Source of the DNA: Clostridia bacterium
GTDB lineage: Bacteria; Bacillota; Clostridia; UBA1381
Direction: 5' to 3'
DNA: 18,223 nt
Assembly (NCBI GenBank): GCA_900751685.1
Contig: CAADSR010000353.1
Span: 1-18,223, forward strand
Within the stretch, counting starts at the first letter, position 1; each line of letters begins with the position of its first letter. The translations under genes and the position numbers were made by a program. Below, piece after piece: positions 1 to 6,678 of the stretch. The notes beneath the pieces are model-generated. The model was not told the origin of the DNA. It worked only from the letters and a program-made list of their open reading frames with translations, and ran no database searches.

Positions 1-2
1 CC

Positions 3-1529
3 GAGCCATTGACAGAGAGGACAAGGCCCGCAGCGCTGAATGAAATTGTTGGACAAGAGGCGGGCGTAAAAGCGCTTAAAGTAGCGTTGTGCGGGCCAAA
101 CCCCCAGCATATCCTGATCTATGGACCGCCGGGAATTGGAAAAACAGCTGCTGCAAGGGTCGCATTGGAAGAGGCAAAGAAAAATGAGGCTTCTCCTTTT
201 TCAGAGGAGTCAAAATTTATCGAGACAGACGCGACCACAATGCGCTTTGACGAGCGCAGTATTGCAGACCCTTTGATTGGATCTGTACATGACCCGATCT
301 ACCAGGGAGCAGGTGCGTACGGGCCAGCGGGTGTGCCCCAGCCAAAAGAGGGGGCTGTGAGCAAAGCGCATGGGGGCGTTTTATTCATTGATGAAATTGG
401 AGAGCTTCATCCGGTGCAAATCAATAAATTACTCAAGGTGCTTGAAGACCGCAAGGTGATTTTTGAAAGTGCGTATTATTCGGAACAAAATAAAAATATT
501 CCAAAACATATCCATGATATTTTTGCTAACGGGCTCCCGGCGGATTTCCGTCTCGTTGGTGCAACAACCCGGAACCCGGAGGATATTCCACCGGCGATCC
601 GTTCCCGGTGCGTGGAGATATTCTTCCGGAACCTAGAGGAGGAAGACCTTAAAAAGATCATTGATAATGCGGTGCAAAAATTGGATTTGGATCTAGAAGA
701 AGGCGTTGGTGAAATGATCTGCCGGTATGCGCAAAACGGGCGTGATGCGGTGCGGATGCTCCAGACCCTGGCAGGAGTAGCTGCCCTGGAAAAACGCAGG
801 AGCATTTGTGTGACAGATGTGGAGTGGGTTGCAGAAATGGGGCATTATACCCCACGTTATGATTTTAAGATTCAACCGGGACGGCGGGTCGGCGTTGTCA
901 ATGGGCTGGCAGTGTCCGGCGGCGGCAGCGGGATCGTAATGAGCATTGAAGTAACTGCGGAGAAAACGGCAAAGGGGCAGGGACGCTTTACATGCAGCGG
1001 GATCATGGAAACTGAAAGCATCCAGGCTGGTTCCCAGCGCTTGTCCAGAACAAGCACGGCAAAGGCAGCAGTGCATAATGTAATGACAGCGCTGCGTATG
1101 GTAGCAGGGATCGTTGTTTCTGACTATAATATCCACATTAATTTTCCGGGCGGGATGCCGGTGGACGGGCCTTCAGCCGGGATCGCCATTTTCTGCTGCT
1201 GTTATAGCTCAATCCGGAATTTGGAGATCGACAACAGCTTTGCTTTTACGGGAGAGGTATCGATCAAAGGATTGGTAAAGCCCGTGGGTGGTGTCAGCGC
1301 AAAAATCGAGGCGGCAAAACGTGCCGGGGCTGCCCGGGTCATCATCCCCAAAGAAAACGATCAAAAATCGTTTCATAATTTAGGGATCGAGGTCATTGCA
1401 ATTGAACGGCTAGAGGAACTTTTGCACCTTGTTTTCGGAGAAGAGGCGGCAGACAGTGCAGAAAAAGTGGTGGATATTATAGCCGCGCAGCCGCAAAATG
1501 GGATCGCCAGCGCAGAAGAAGTAAAATAA
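3..1529 (+). CDS. lonB: LonB-type ATP-dependent protease (5' partial)
   Basis: AAA+ serine protease of the LonB family, which degrades proteins using ATP; in Bacillus it belongs to the forespore/sporulation programme. Counting residues from the TTG at position 9, the Walker A motif GPPGIGKT is at 39-46 and Walker B VLFIDE at 124-129. The protease domain fills the C-terminal third, with catalytic Ser in DGPSAG at 389 and Lys in GGVSAK at 432. Their spacing of 43 residues is the same as in the neighbouring LonA. The TTG at position 9 is probably not the start: the frame is open to the window edge and reads E-P-L-T-E-R-T-R-P, like the internal EPLSE.xRP segment of Bacillus LonB. About 40-60 N-terminal residues, normally including a membrane anchor, would then lie upstream. 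The gene sits 48 bp before lonA, as in B. subtilis. The family call is secure; the missing N-terminus is inferred. Confidence 0.93.
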   Translation, partial: EPLTERTRPAALNEIVGQEAGVKALKVALCGPNPQHILIYGPPGIGKTAAARVALEEAKKNEASPFSEESKFIETDATTMRFDERSIADPLIGSVHDPIYQGAGAYGPAGVPQPKEGAVSKAHGGVLFIDEIGELHPVQINKLLKVLEDRKVIFESAYYSEQNKNIPKHIHDIFANGLPADFRLVGATTRNPEDIPPAIRSRCVEIFFRNLEEEDLKKIIDNAVQKLDLDLEEGVGEMICRYAQNGRDAVRMLQTLAGVAALEKRRSICVTDVEWVAEMGHYTPRYDFKIQPGRRVGVVNGLAVSGGGSGIVMSIEVTAEKTAKGQGRFTCSGIMETESIQAGSQRLSRTSTAKAAVHNVMTALRMVAGIVVSDYNIHINFPGGMPVDGPSAGIAIFCCCYSSIRNLEIDNSFAFTGEVSIKGLVKPVGGVSAKIEAAKRAGAARVIIPKENDQKSFHNLGIEVIAIERLEELLHLVFGEEAADSAEKVVDIIAAQPQNGIASAEEVK

Positions 1530-1533
1530 ATGG

Positions 1534-1562
1534 TTGAAATATTGTCCCGCAGCGTATATAAT
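1534..1562 (+). promoter_or_regulatory. Probable sigma-A promoter for lonA
   Basis: TTGAAA at 1534-1539 and a perfect TATAAT at 1557-1562 are separated by exactly 17 bp, in the short gap between lonB and lonA. Transcription would begin near 1568-1570, only about ten bases before the ATG at 1578. This bears on which lonA start codon is used. I saw no CtsR-type GGTCAAA tandem repeat here. Confidence 0.7.
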
Positions 1563-1577
1563 AGAAGGATATAGAAA

Positions 1578-3941
1578 ATGAAACAGGAGTTGAATCGATT
1601 GGAACAAACAGAAAAAAGGCCGGTTCACCTATTGCCGCTATTACCGCTGCGGGGAATGGTCGTATTTCCATACATGACATTTAATTTTGACGTGGGACGT
1701 GAAAAGTCTGTAAAAGCGTTGGAATCTGCTATGGAAGCAGAAAAAATGATTTTTTTATCCTCCCAGGTCAGCCTTGAAGTAGATGACCCGAAATTTGAAG
1801 AGATCTACCGGGTAGGGACCATAGCAAAAATCAATCAAATCATGCGCCTGCCGGGTGGTGTGGCGCGGGTGGTCGTGGAAGGGGTCGCCCGTGGAGTCGC
1901 ACGGGAGCTGGTTTCACAAAAACCATTTTTCCAGGCAGCCATAGAAGAGATCCCTGAAATTTACGAGGATAATGATGTGCTCAACCAGGCATTCTTACGC
2001 CGGTTAGGCCAGAGCTATGAGGAATATTTTGCAGCGAACCCCAGAATGACCCCGGAGCATTTTATGCCGATCATGGCGATCTCCAACTTAGGAAAGCTGG
2101 CTGACAGCATTGCAGCGGCGGGTCCTTTGAATCTGGATATGAAGCAGAGCCTCCTTGAAATCTTCGATGTTTACCAAAGGGTAGAGCTTTTGATCGTGGC
2201 GATCCAAAATGAAATGCAGGTTCTTGATATTGAAAAGCGGATCGGGGAGCGGGTCAAAGAGCGGATCGATCAGAATCAAAAGGAGTATTACCTGCGGGAG
2301 CAGCTCCGGGTGATCCAGGAGGAGCTGGGAGATAAGGACGGACTGAATGCAGAGGTGGCGGAATACCGGGAGAAAATCCAAAAATTACGCCTGAAGAAAG
2401 AAGTCCGGGAAAAACTCCTAAAAGAAGTAGACCGGTTTGCGAAAATGCAGCCTTCTTCTGCGGAAAGCGGGGTCGTGCGCAATTATCTGGATAGTGTGTT
2501 GGAACTCCCATGGAACAAACGCTCAAAAGAGCAGTTTGATATCGGCAAGGCGGAAGCGGTTTTGAACCGGGATCATTATGGCTTGGAGAAGGTCAAAGAG
2601 CGTATTCTGGAATATTTGGCAGTCCGCAAATTTACCGGGGGGAAGGATGGGACCATCCTTTGCTTGGTAGGGCCTCCGGGGGTCGGAAAAACCTCCATTG
2701 CCAAATCGATCGCAGAATCCTTAGGACGCAAATATGTGCGGATCTCTCTAGGTGGGATTCATGATGAGGCCGATATCCGCGGCCACCGCAAGACTTATAT
2801 CGGGGCAATGGAAGGCCGGATCATGGCAGCAATGGCCCAGGCGGAGAGTAAAAACCCATTGATGCTTTTAGACGAAGTGGACAAGATGGGTGCAGATTAT
2901 AAGGGAGATCCAGCCGCAGCCCTTTTGGAAGTACTGGACGGGGAACAGAATTTTTCATTCCGTGATCATTACATAGAGGTTCCTTTTGACTTGTCAGAGG
3001 TGTTATTTATTACAACAGCAAATACGCTGGACACTGTCGCAAGGCCTTTACTGGACCGGATGGAGGTCATAGAATTGTCAGGCTATACCCAGGAGGAAAA
3101 ATTCCAAATTGCAAAGCGGTATCTTGTTCCGAAGCAATTACAGAAAAATGGCCTGGACGAAAAGAAGGTGTTGGTTGCAGACGAGGCCTTATCTGATGTC
3201 ATCTCTTACTATACAAGGGAGGCCGGTGTCCGGAACCTGGAGCGGGAGCTTGGAAGGTTATGCCGTAAAGCGGCAAAGCTGATTTTGGAACAAAATAAAA
3301 AAAGCGTACGCATCACCTCAAAAAATCTGACGGACTATCTAGGCCGCCACCGTTACCGCTTTGACCCGATGAATCAGAACAGTGAGATCGGTGTGGCACG
3401 GGGACTGGCATGGACAGCAGTTGGCGGGGACACCTTATCCGTAGAGGTAAATGTTATGCCTGGGAGCGGCAAGGTAGAGTTGACTGGAAAGCTTGGCGAT
3501 GTGATGAAGGAATCAGCAAAGACAGCCGTTAGCTATATCCGGTCTAAGGCGGAGAATTTAGATATCCCGCCGAAATTTTATAAGAATAGTGATTTGCACA
3601 TCCATGTGCCGGAAGGCGCTGTGCCGAAAGACGGGCCTTCTGCCGGGATCACAATGGCGACCGCGGCTATTTCAGCCCTGAGCGGGGTCCCGGTGCGCAA
3701 TGATGTAGCAATGACAGGGGAGATCACCCTGCGGGGGAGAGTCCTGCCGATTGGCGGGCTCAAGGAAAAGGCCTTAGCGGCTTACCGGGCCGGGATCACC
3801 ACGGTGATCATTCCAGAAGAAAATGAGCCGGATCTGGAAGATATCCCAAAGAATGTGAGGTCAAAAATGACATTTGTATCTGCCGGAACGATGGATACGG
3901 TGCTACAGACAGCTCTTGCAGAAGGAGGAAAATTACAATGA
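1578..3941 (+). CDS. lon: ATP-dependent protease La (LonA)
   Basis: Cytosolic AAA+ serine protease that removes damaged and regulatory proteins. The 787-residue product has the full LonA layout: an N-terminal substrate-binding domain beginning LLPLLPLRGMVVFP, a coiled helical region around residues 200-300, an ATPase domain with Walker A GPPGVGKT at 365-372 and a Walker B LMLLDEVDK, and a C-terminal protease domain with Ser688 (DGPSAG) and Lys731 (GGLKEK). The 43-residue Ser-Lys spacing equals E. coli Ser679/Lys722. The ATG at 1578 has GAAGGA eight bases upstream. However, an in-frame TTG at 1599 is preceded by AGGAG at 1585-1589 at good spacing, and would give a 780-residue protein starting close to the conserved core. 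The TTG may be the real start, because the promoter just upstream would leave the first ribosome site untranscribed. The stop overlaps the engB start by 4 bp. Confidence 0.96.
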   Translation: MKQELNRLEQTEKRPVHLLPLLPLRGMVVFPYMTFNFDVGREKSVKALESAMEAEKMIFLSSQVSLEVDDPKFEEIYRVGTIAKINQIMRLPGGVARVVVEGVARGVARELVSQKPFFQAAIEEIPEIYEDNDVLNQAFLRRLGQSYEEYFAANPRMTPEHFMPIMAISNLGKLADSIAAAGPLNLDMKQSLLEIFDVYQRVELLIVAIQNEMQVLDIEKRIGERVKERIDQNQKEYYLREQLRVIQEELGDKDGLNAEVAEYREKIQKLRLKKEVREKLLKEVDRFAKMQPSSAESGVVRNYLDSVLELPWNKRSKEQFDIGKAEAVLNRDHYGLEKVKERILEYLAVRKFTGGKDGTILCLVGPPGVGKTSIAKSIAESLGRKYVRISLGGIHDEADIRGHRKTYIGAMEGRIMAAMAQAESKNPLMLLDEVDKMGADYKGDPAAALLEVLDGEQNFSFRDHYIEVPFDLSEVLFITTANTLDTVARPLLDRMEVIELSGYTQEEKFQIAKRYLVPKQLQKNGLDEKKVLVADEALSDVISYYTREAGVRNLERELGRLCRKAAKLILEQNKKSVRITSKNLTDYLGRHRYRFDPMNQNSEIGVARGLAWTAVGGDTLSVEVNVMPGSGKVELTGKLGDVMKESAKTAVSYIRSKAENLDIPPKFYKNSDLHIHVPEGAVPKDGPSAGITMATAAISALSGVPVRNDVAMTGEITLRGRVLPIGGLKEKALAAYRAGITTVIIPEENEPDLEDIPKNVRSKMTFVSAGTMDTVLQTALAEGGKLQ

Positions 3942-4537
3942 ATACAAATAATGTGTCCCTGACAGTTTCAGCAGTACGAAAGAACCAGTATCCAACAGAT
4001 GGCTTGCGTGAATTTGCATTTGCAGGGCGGTCTAATGTAGGGAAGTCCTCCTTGATCAATAAATTATTGAACCGCAAGTCCATGGCGCGTGTCAGTTCGA
4101 CTCCGGGGAAAACAGCAACCATTAATTTTTATAATATTGATGATGTGATCCATTTAGTGGATCTTCCTGGCTATGGATATGCCCAGCGCTCCAAAGATGA
4201 AATCGCAAAATGGGGGCGGATGATGGAGGAATACCTTGCAACAAGGGAAGAGCTGGTGCAGACGATCCTATTGGTGGACAGCCGCCATAAGCCCACCAAA
4301 GACGACATTATGATGCTGGACTGGATCCGCCATTATCACGACAGGGCGATCGTGATCGCAACCAAAATAGACAAATTGAAAAAAAGCCAGATCGAATCAA
4401 ATTTGGAACTGATATGGGATACGTTAGAATTAGGAGAAGAGGATATCCTTGTCCCATTTTCGATCAAAGATGATGAGGGTAAAATCACAGTTTGGGACAT
4501 GGTCTCTATGATGCTCGAAGGGGAAAAAATTATTTAA
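3938..4537 (+). CDS. engB: Ribosome biogenesis GTP-binding protein EngB/YsxC
   Basis: Essential small GTPase of the TrmE-Era-EngA-EngB family, needed for late assembly of the large ribosomal subunit. The 199-residue length is normal. G1 is GRSNVGKS at 30-37, the switch I threonine lies in the TPGKTATINFY segment near 55-65, G3 is DLPG at 75-78 followed by the family signature YGYA, G4 is TKID at 142-145, and the G5 region is near FSIK at 174-177. The ATG overlaps the lon stop (ATGA) and has a perfect AAGGAGG at 3922-3928, nine bases upstream, so translation is probably coupled to lon. The lonB-lonA-engB order is the standard Firmicutes arrangement. It is the last gene of this unit before convergent spo0A. 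Confidence 0.96.
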   Translation: MNTNNVSLTVSAVRKNQYPTDGLREFAFAGRSNVGKSSLINKLLNRKSMARVSSTPGKTATINFYNIDDVIHLVDLPGYGYAQRSKDEIAKWGRMMEEYLATREELVQTILLVDSRHKPTKDDIMMLDWIRHYHDRAIVIATKIDKLKKSQIESNLELIWDTLELGEEDILVPFSIKDDEGKITVWDMVSMMLEGEKII

Positions 4538-4654
4538 AAAGCACAAAAAGCAGGAGGAAAATTACCTGCCTGGGGGCTGGGGGAAGCGCCTGGGAGCAGG
4601 AGGGATTCTTAACTGCTTCGCTTTTAGCTCTTTGTTTTATGTTATTTTCATTAA

Positions 4655-4714
4655 AAAACATCCTTTTAAGGCTTGCTGGATCGTTCTTCCAGTCCTTGCC
4701 TAAAAGGATGTTTT
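4655..4714. terminator. Long near-perfect hairpin, probable bidirectional terminator
   Basis: AAAACATCCTTTTAAGGC at 4655-4672 pairs with 4698-4714, with one base missing in the 3' arm. An inner stem CTGGA/TCCAG (4676-4680 with 4688-4692) extends it. T-rich sequence follows on both strands: TTTTCTATTTTCT on plus, and six T on minus. It probably ends the lonB-lonA-engB transcript. Confidence 0.65.
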
Positions 4715-4731
4715 CTATTTTCTGATCATAA

Positions 4732-4777
4732 AAAACAGCCTTCTTTTCTGGCGGGTACCAGGGAAGAAGGCTGTTTT
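4732..4777 (-). terminator. Probable spo0A terminator (may also act on plus strand)
   Basis: A perfect 14-bp stem, AAAACAGCCTTCTT (4732-4745) with its complement at 4764-4777, with an inner CTGG/CCAG (4748-4751 with 4758-4761). Read on the minus strand, the stem is followed by a run of T, as expected for spo0A transcription. On plus it has four T. Confidence 0.7.
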
Positions 4778-4779
4778 GG

Positions 4780-4807
4780 CCCAAAACAGGTTTCGGGGTG
4801 TTTTGGG
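4780..4807. repeat. Small inverted repeat CCCAAAAC / GTTTTGGG
   Basis: Eight-base perfect arms at 4780-4787 and 4800-4807 around a 12-base loop, immediately next to the spo0A terminator. There is no clear T-run on either side. It may be an auxiliary part of the terminator cluster; function not known. Confidence 0.4.
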
Positions 4808-4879
4808 TGGATAAGGATATTTATATGATTGTACTGCGGCATTGCCGCAAAAGAGAACTTTTATGAATTTAGGTTGTTG

Positions 4880-5668
4880 CTATTTGATTTGCAAACGGAT
4901 CCGGTCAGCGACCATGGCGATAAATTCTGAATTGGTCGGTTTGCCCTTTCCAGTATGGATTGTATAACCGAAGATATCATTCATGGTCTCAGGCTTGCCA
5001 CGGCTCCAGGCCACTTCAATAGAATGGCGGATCGCACGTTCTACGCGGCTGGCCGTCGTATTATATTGTTTTGCAATTTCAGGATAAAGCTGTTTGGTAA
5101 TGAAATTCAAAAGATCCATGTTTTTCACTACCATCATAATTGCAGAACGAATGTACTGGTATCCTTTGATATGTGCAGGAACCCCGAGTTCATGAATGAA
5201 ATTTGTTACCAGGGATTCCAGGTCCATCTGTGGTTCCGACGGTATAGAAGCAGCCACGGAAGCGGCAGAGAATACCTGGACCTGCTGGCGGGAGCCTGCA
5301 AAATCACGGATCGTTTCGGCAACACTGGTGGGAGCTTGTGGCTTGAGCAGATAATAATCAGCACCTAAGCGGGAAACAGTCTCTACCATGTGGGCAACGG
5401 AAGATACAGAAAGAACGATGACAATAGGACGCTTTGCCGGCGGCATTTTGGACATCCGCCGCAGCACGCTGATCCCATCTGATTTTGGCATTACAATATC
5501 TAAAATCATGACGTCAGGCTGTGTCTCTTCCATTAGGGCATAGGCTTCTTCACCGTCATAAGCAACTGCACAAACTTCCATATCTGATTGCATTTTTAAG
5601 AAGTCTGACAGTTCGTCCGCTTGCATCTTGTTATCATCTGCAATCAATACAGATATTTTTGGATTCAT
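4880..5668 (-). CDS. spo0A: Sporulation transcription factor Spo0A
   Basis: Response regulator that, when phosphorylated, commits the cell to sporulation by binding 0A boxes. The 262-residue length is typical. The N-terminal receiver has the acidic pair Asp11/Asp12, phospho-acceptor Asp57 in MILDIVMP, and a lysine in LLKPQ. The C-terminal DNA-binding effector domain carries the diagnostic HSIEVAWSRGK and KPTNSEFIAMVAD stretches found only in Spo0A. The ATG has AAGGGGG about ten bases upstream on the minus strand. A sigma-A-like promoter lies 70-100 bp upstream, and a weaker sigma-H-like element (AGGAAAT then ACTGAAA, plus coordinates 5722-5728 and 5700-5706, spacing 15) sits closer. The gene appears monocistronic. 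The usual upstream partner spoIVB is absent from the 530 bp before it. Confidence 0.97.
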   Translation of the reverse strand: MNPKISVLIADDNKMQADELSDFLKMQSDMEVCAVAYDGEEAYALMEETQPDVMILDIVMPKSDGISVLRRMSKMPPAKRPIVIVLSVSSVAHMVETVSRLGADYYLLKPQAPTSVAETIRDFAGSRQQVQVFSAASVAASIPSEPQMDLESLVTNFIHELGVPAHIKGYQYIRSAIMMVVKNMDLLNFITKQLYPEIAKQYNTTASRVERAIRHSIEVAWSRGKPETMNDIFGYTIHTGKGKPTNSEFIAMVADRIRLQIK

Positions 5669-5739
5669 AAAAGTAAATCCCCCTTCTTCATATAAATAAT
5701 TTCAGTGAGAAAATGTAAAAAATTTCCTCATTAAGTATT

Positions 5740-5768
5740 ATGTTACCATAAGAGACTGGAAAATGCAA
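5740..5768 (-). promoter_or_regulatory. Candidate sigma-A promoter for spo0A
   Basis: Read on the minus strand: TTGCAT (plus 5763-5768), a 17-bp spacer, and TAACAT (plus 5740-5745). Each hexamer differs from consensus at two or three positions, so this is a moderate candidate. Its position and orientation suit spo0A. Tandem CCGAAAATA motifs lie a little further upstream. Confidence 0.45.
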
Positions 5769-6131
5769 GAGCTTTTTACAAATTATTTTCCAATTTCTTG
5801 ATATTTTTAATTATTTTCGGGTATTTGATATTTTCGGATATAAATTTTGGATAAGGGAGTACAAGAAAAAAGTTCTCTTTCATAAAGTTGGCGGAATTTA
5901 TAGCTTTTCATTTCTGTCCTTCCATATTATAAGGAAAAAAGAAGTAGAAAGAAACGAATTTTTGAAAAAAATCCACCAATAAGCTCTTACTTAATATTGT
6001 ATGCGCGAAAAGGTCATTCGTCAAGCCAAAAATCAAACAAATTTTTTGCGTTATTATGGGCAAAACTATATAGAAATTCCTTGTTTTTTAATTATGAATG
6101 TCAAAAATAAAAGATTTTGGCAGTCAAAAAT

Positions 6132-6169
6132 AAAAAAAGTGTCCCCGCAAAGAGCGGAAACACTTTTTT
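6132..6169 (-). terminator. Terminator of the small Cys-rich peptide gene
   Basis: A ten-pair stem (6139-6148 with 6154-6163, loop of five) flanked by A and T runs. On the plus strand two pairs are C-A mismatches (6143/6159 and 6144/6158). On the minus strand the same positions are G-U wobbles, so the hairpin is fully paired only in a minus-strand transcript. It is followed there by seven T. It lies 33 bp past the stop of the peptide gene. Confidence 0.8.
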
Positions 6170-6201
6170 ATGCTGCTTTATGTAGCAGCCGGGAGCCTGA
6201 A

Positions 6202-6318
6202 TTAATCGCACATACATGTAACGATAACGATGATGATTAGAACCCATAAAATCATGTCTAAATCAAAGTTGCAACCGCCGCATCCGCCGCAGTTATTATT
6301 TCCACAAAATTCACCCAT
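6202..6318 (-). CDS. Small Cys/Gly-rich single-pass membrane peptide (38 aa)
   Basis: Unrecognised 38-residue product, too short for ordinary gene finding. An N-terminal soluble part contains C5 and then a C-x2-C-x2-C cluster at 10, 13 and 16 built of CGG repeats. A hydrophobic helix follows at about 22-34 (MILWVLIIIVIV), then a short tail with Cys35 and Cys37. The start is well supported: AAAGGAGG lies at plus 6327-6334, eight bases before the ATG. A sigma-K-like promoter lies upstream, and a terminator that pairs properly only on this strand lies downstream. The layout recalls short YjcZ-type sporulation peptides (Gly-rich head plus hydrophobic tail), but the sequence is not one I know. A metal-binding or disulphide-linked spore or envelope component is inference only. 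Confidence 0.75.
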   Translation of the reverse strand: MGEFCGNNNCGGCGGCNFDLDMILWVLIIIVIVTCMCD

Positions 6319-6348
6319 GATAGCAGCCTCCTTTCCTGTGTTGTAATA

Positions 6349-6377
6349 TATACTATGTCAGAAACTAAAATTTGGTA
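6349..6377 (-). promoter_or_regulatory. Candidate sigma-K-type promoter for the small peptide gene
   Basis: On the minus strand CATAGTATA (plus 6349-6357) fits the sigma-K -10 consensus CATAnnnTA exactly. A TACC (plus 6374-6377) lies 16 bp upstream, carrying the AC expected at -35. The start codon is about 30 bases downstream of the -10. No good sigma-A pair is visible here. Short motifs like this arise by chance, so support comes mainly from position. Confidence 0.5.
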
Positions 6378-6398
6378 GCTTGTATCATGTATTTTTTC

Positions 6399-6427
6399 TT
6401 GAATTTTTCTTTCAAATGGGGTACAAT
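6399..6427 (+). promoter_or_regulatory. Sigma-A promoter for the DUF896 gene
   Basis: TTGAAT at 6399-6404, a 17-bp spacer and TACAAT at 6422-6427, with the start codon 35 bases further on. It diverges from the small peptide promoter, about 21 bp away. No LexA-type operator is visible. Confidence 0.7.
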
Positions 6428-6461
6428 AGGAAAAATAGGTTTATGGAGAGAGGGAAATTTT

Positions 6462-6638
6462 ATGGAGCAAAAGAAAATCGACCGTATCAACGAACTGGCG
6501 CGCAAGGCAAAAAGCGAGGGCCTGACAGATCCTGAGATTGCGGAGCAAAGTGAGCTGCGCAAGGAATATCTGGCAGCTGTGCGGGCCAATTTCAAGGCGA
6601 CACTAGACCAGATCGAAATTGTTGACCAGGAAAAATAG
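6462..6638 (+). CDS. DUF896 family protein (YnzC/YozF-like)
   Basis: Small cytosolic helical protein of 58 residues. It begins MEQKKIDRINELARKAK, continues LTDPEIAEQSELRKEYL, and ends with an IEIVDQEK tail. This is the DUF896 pattern seen in B. subtilis YnzC and YozF: two antiparallel helices. The molecular function is unknown; in B. subtilis ynzC lies in an SOS-induced operon. I chose the ATG at 6462 because GAGAGAGGG lies just before it and a sigma-A promoter lies at 6399-6427; the open frame continues upstream through that promoter and cannot be coding there. It appears to be its own short unit ahead of asnA, with no strong terminator between them. Confidence 0.88.
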   Translation: MEQKKIDRINELARKAKSEGLTDPEIAEQSELRKEYLAAVRANFKATLDQIEIVDQEK

Positions 6639-6678
6639 AACGATTTTGAGGGCAAGAAGTTTGTTTTTGTTTTAGGGT

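Larger units (their letters stand above)
4538..4879. other. Convergent intergenic region with G-rich run and hairpins
   Basis: No credible gene between engB and the convergent spo0A. The stretch holds a direct repeat AGCAGGAGG (4549-4557 and 4595-4603) around a CCTGCC, so either copy could pair with it. It also has a run of four G tracts at 4572-4604, three hairpins between 4655 and 4807 (listed separately), and a small perfect hairpin at 4835-4849 (TGCGGC, loop ATT, GCCGCA) just past the spo0A stop with no T-run. Short open frames here run through these repeats and look accidental. Confidence 0.6.
5669..6201. other. AT-rich intergenic region upstream of spo0A
   Basis: Very A+T-rich compared with the flanking genes. 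From the spo0A side it holds the spo0A ribosome site, promoter candidates, two copies of CCGAAAATA on the minus strand (plus 5813-5820 core and 5830-5837 core) and a TTGACGAAT match on minus (around plus 6016-6024) resembling a 0A box. The terminator of the small peptide gene is at 6132-6169. A 79-codon plus-strand open frame at 6001-6240 runs across that terminator and antisense to the peptide gene. I do not count it as a gene. Confidence 0.55.

Noticed and set aside
693..1136. 147-codon minus-strand frame within lonB
   Set aside because: It is antisense to conserved LonB ATPase and protease sequence, with no promoter or ribosome site and no recognisable domain.
2250..2610. GGTCAAA motifs suggesting a CtsR heat-shock operator for lon
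   Set aside because: Isolated copies lie inside the lonA coding region, are not in the tandem CtsR arrangement, and none is present upstream of lonA or lonB in the window.
4492..4784. Open frames on both strands between engB and spo0A
   Set aside because: They are built from inverted repeats and the G-rich run, lack ribosome sites, and one overlaps the end of engB in another frame.
4835..4849. Perfect short hairpin TGCGGC-ATT-GCCGCA as spo0A terminator
   Set aside because: No T-run follows on the minus strand. The 14-bp stem at 4732-4777 is a better terminator.
6001..6240. Plus-strand open frame of 79 codons upstream of the DUF896 gene
   Set aside because: No ribosome site, biased AT-rich composition. 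It runs through a terminator hairpin and lies antisense to the better supported small Cys-rich peptide gene.
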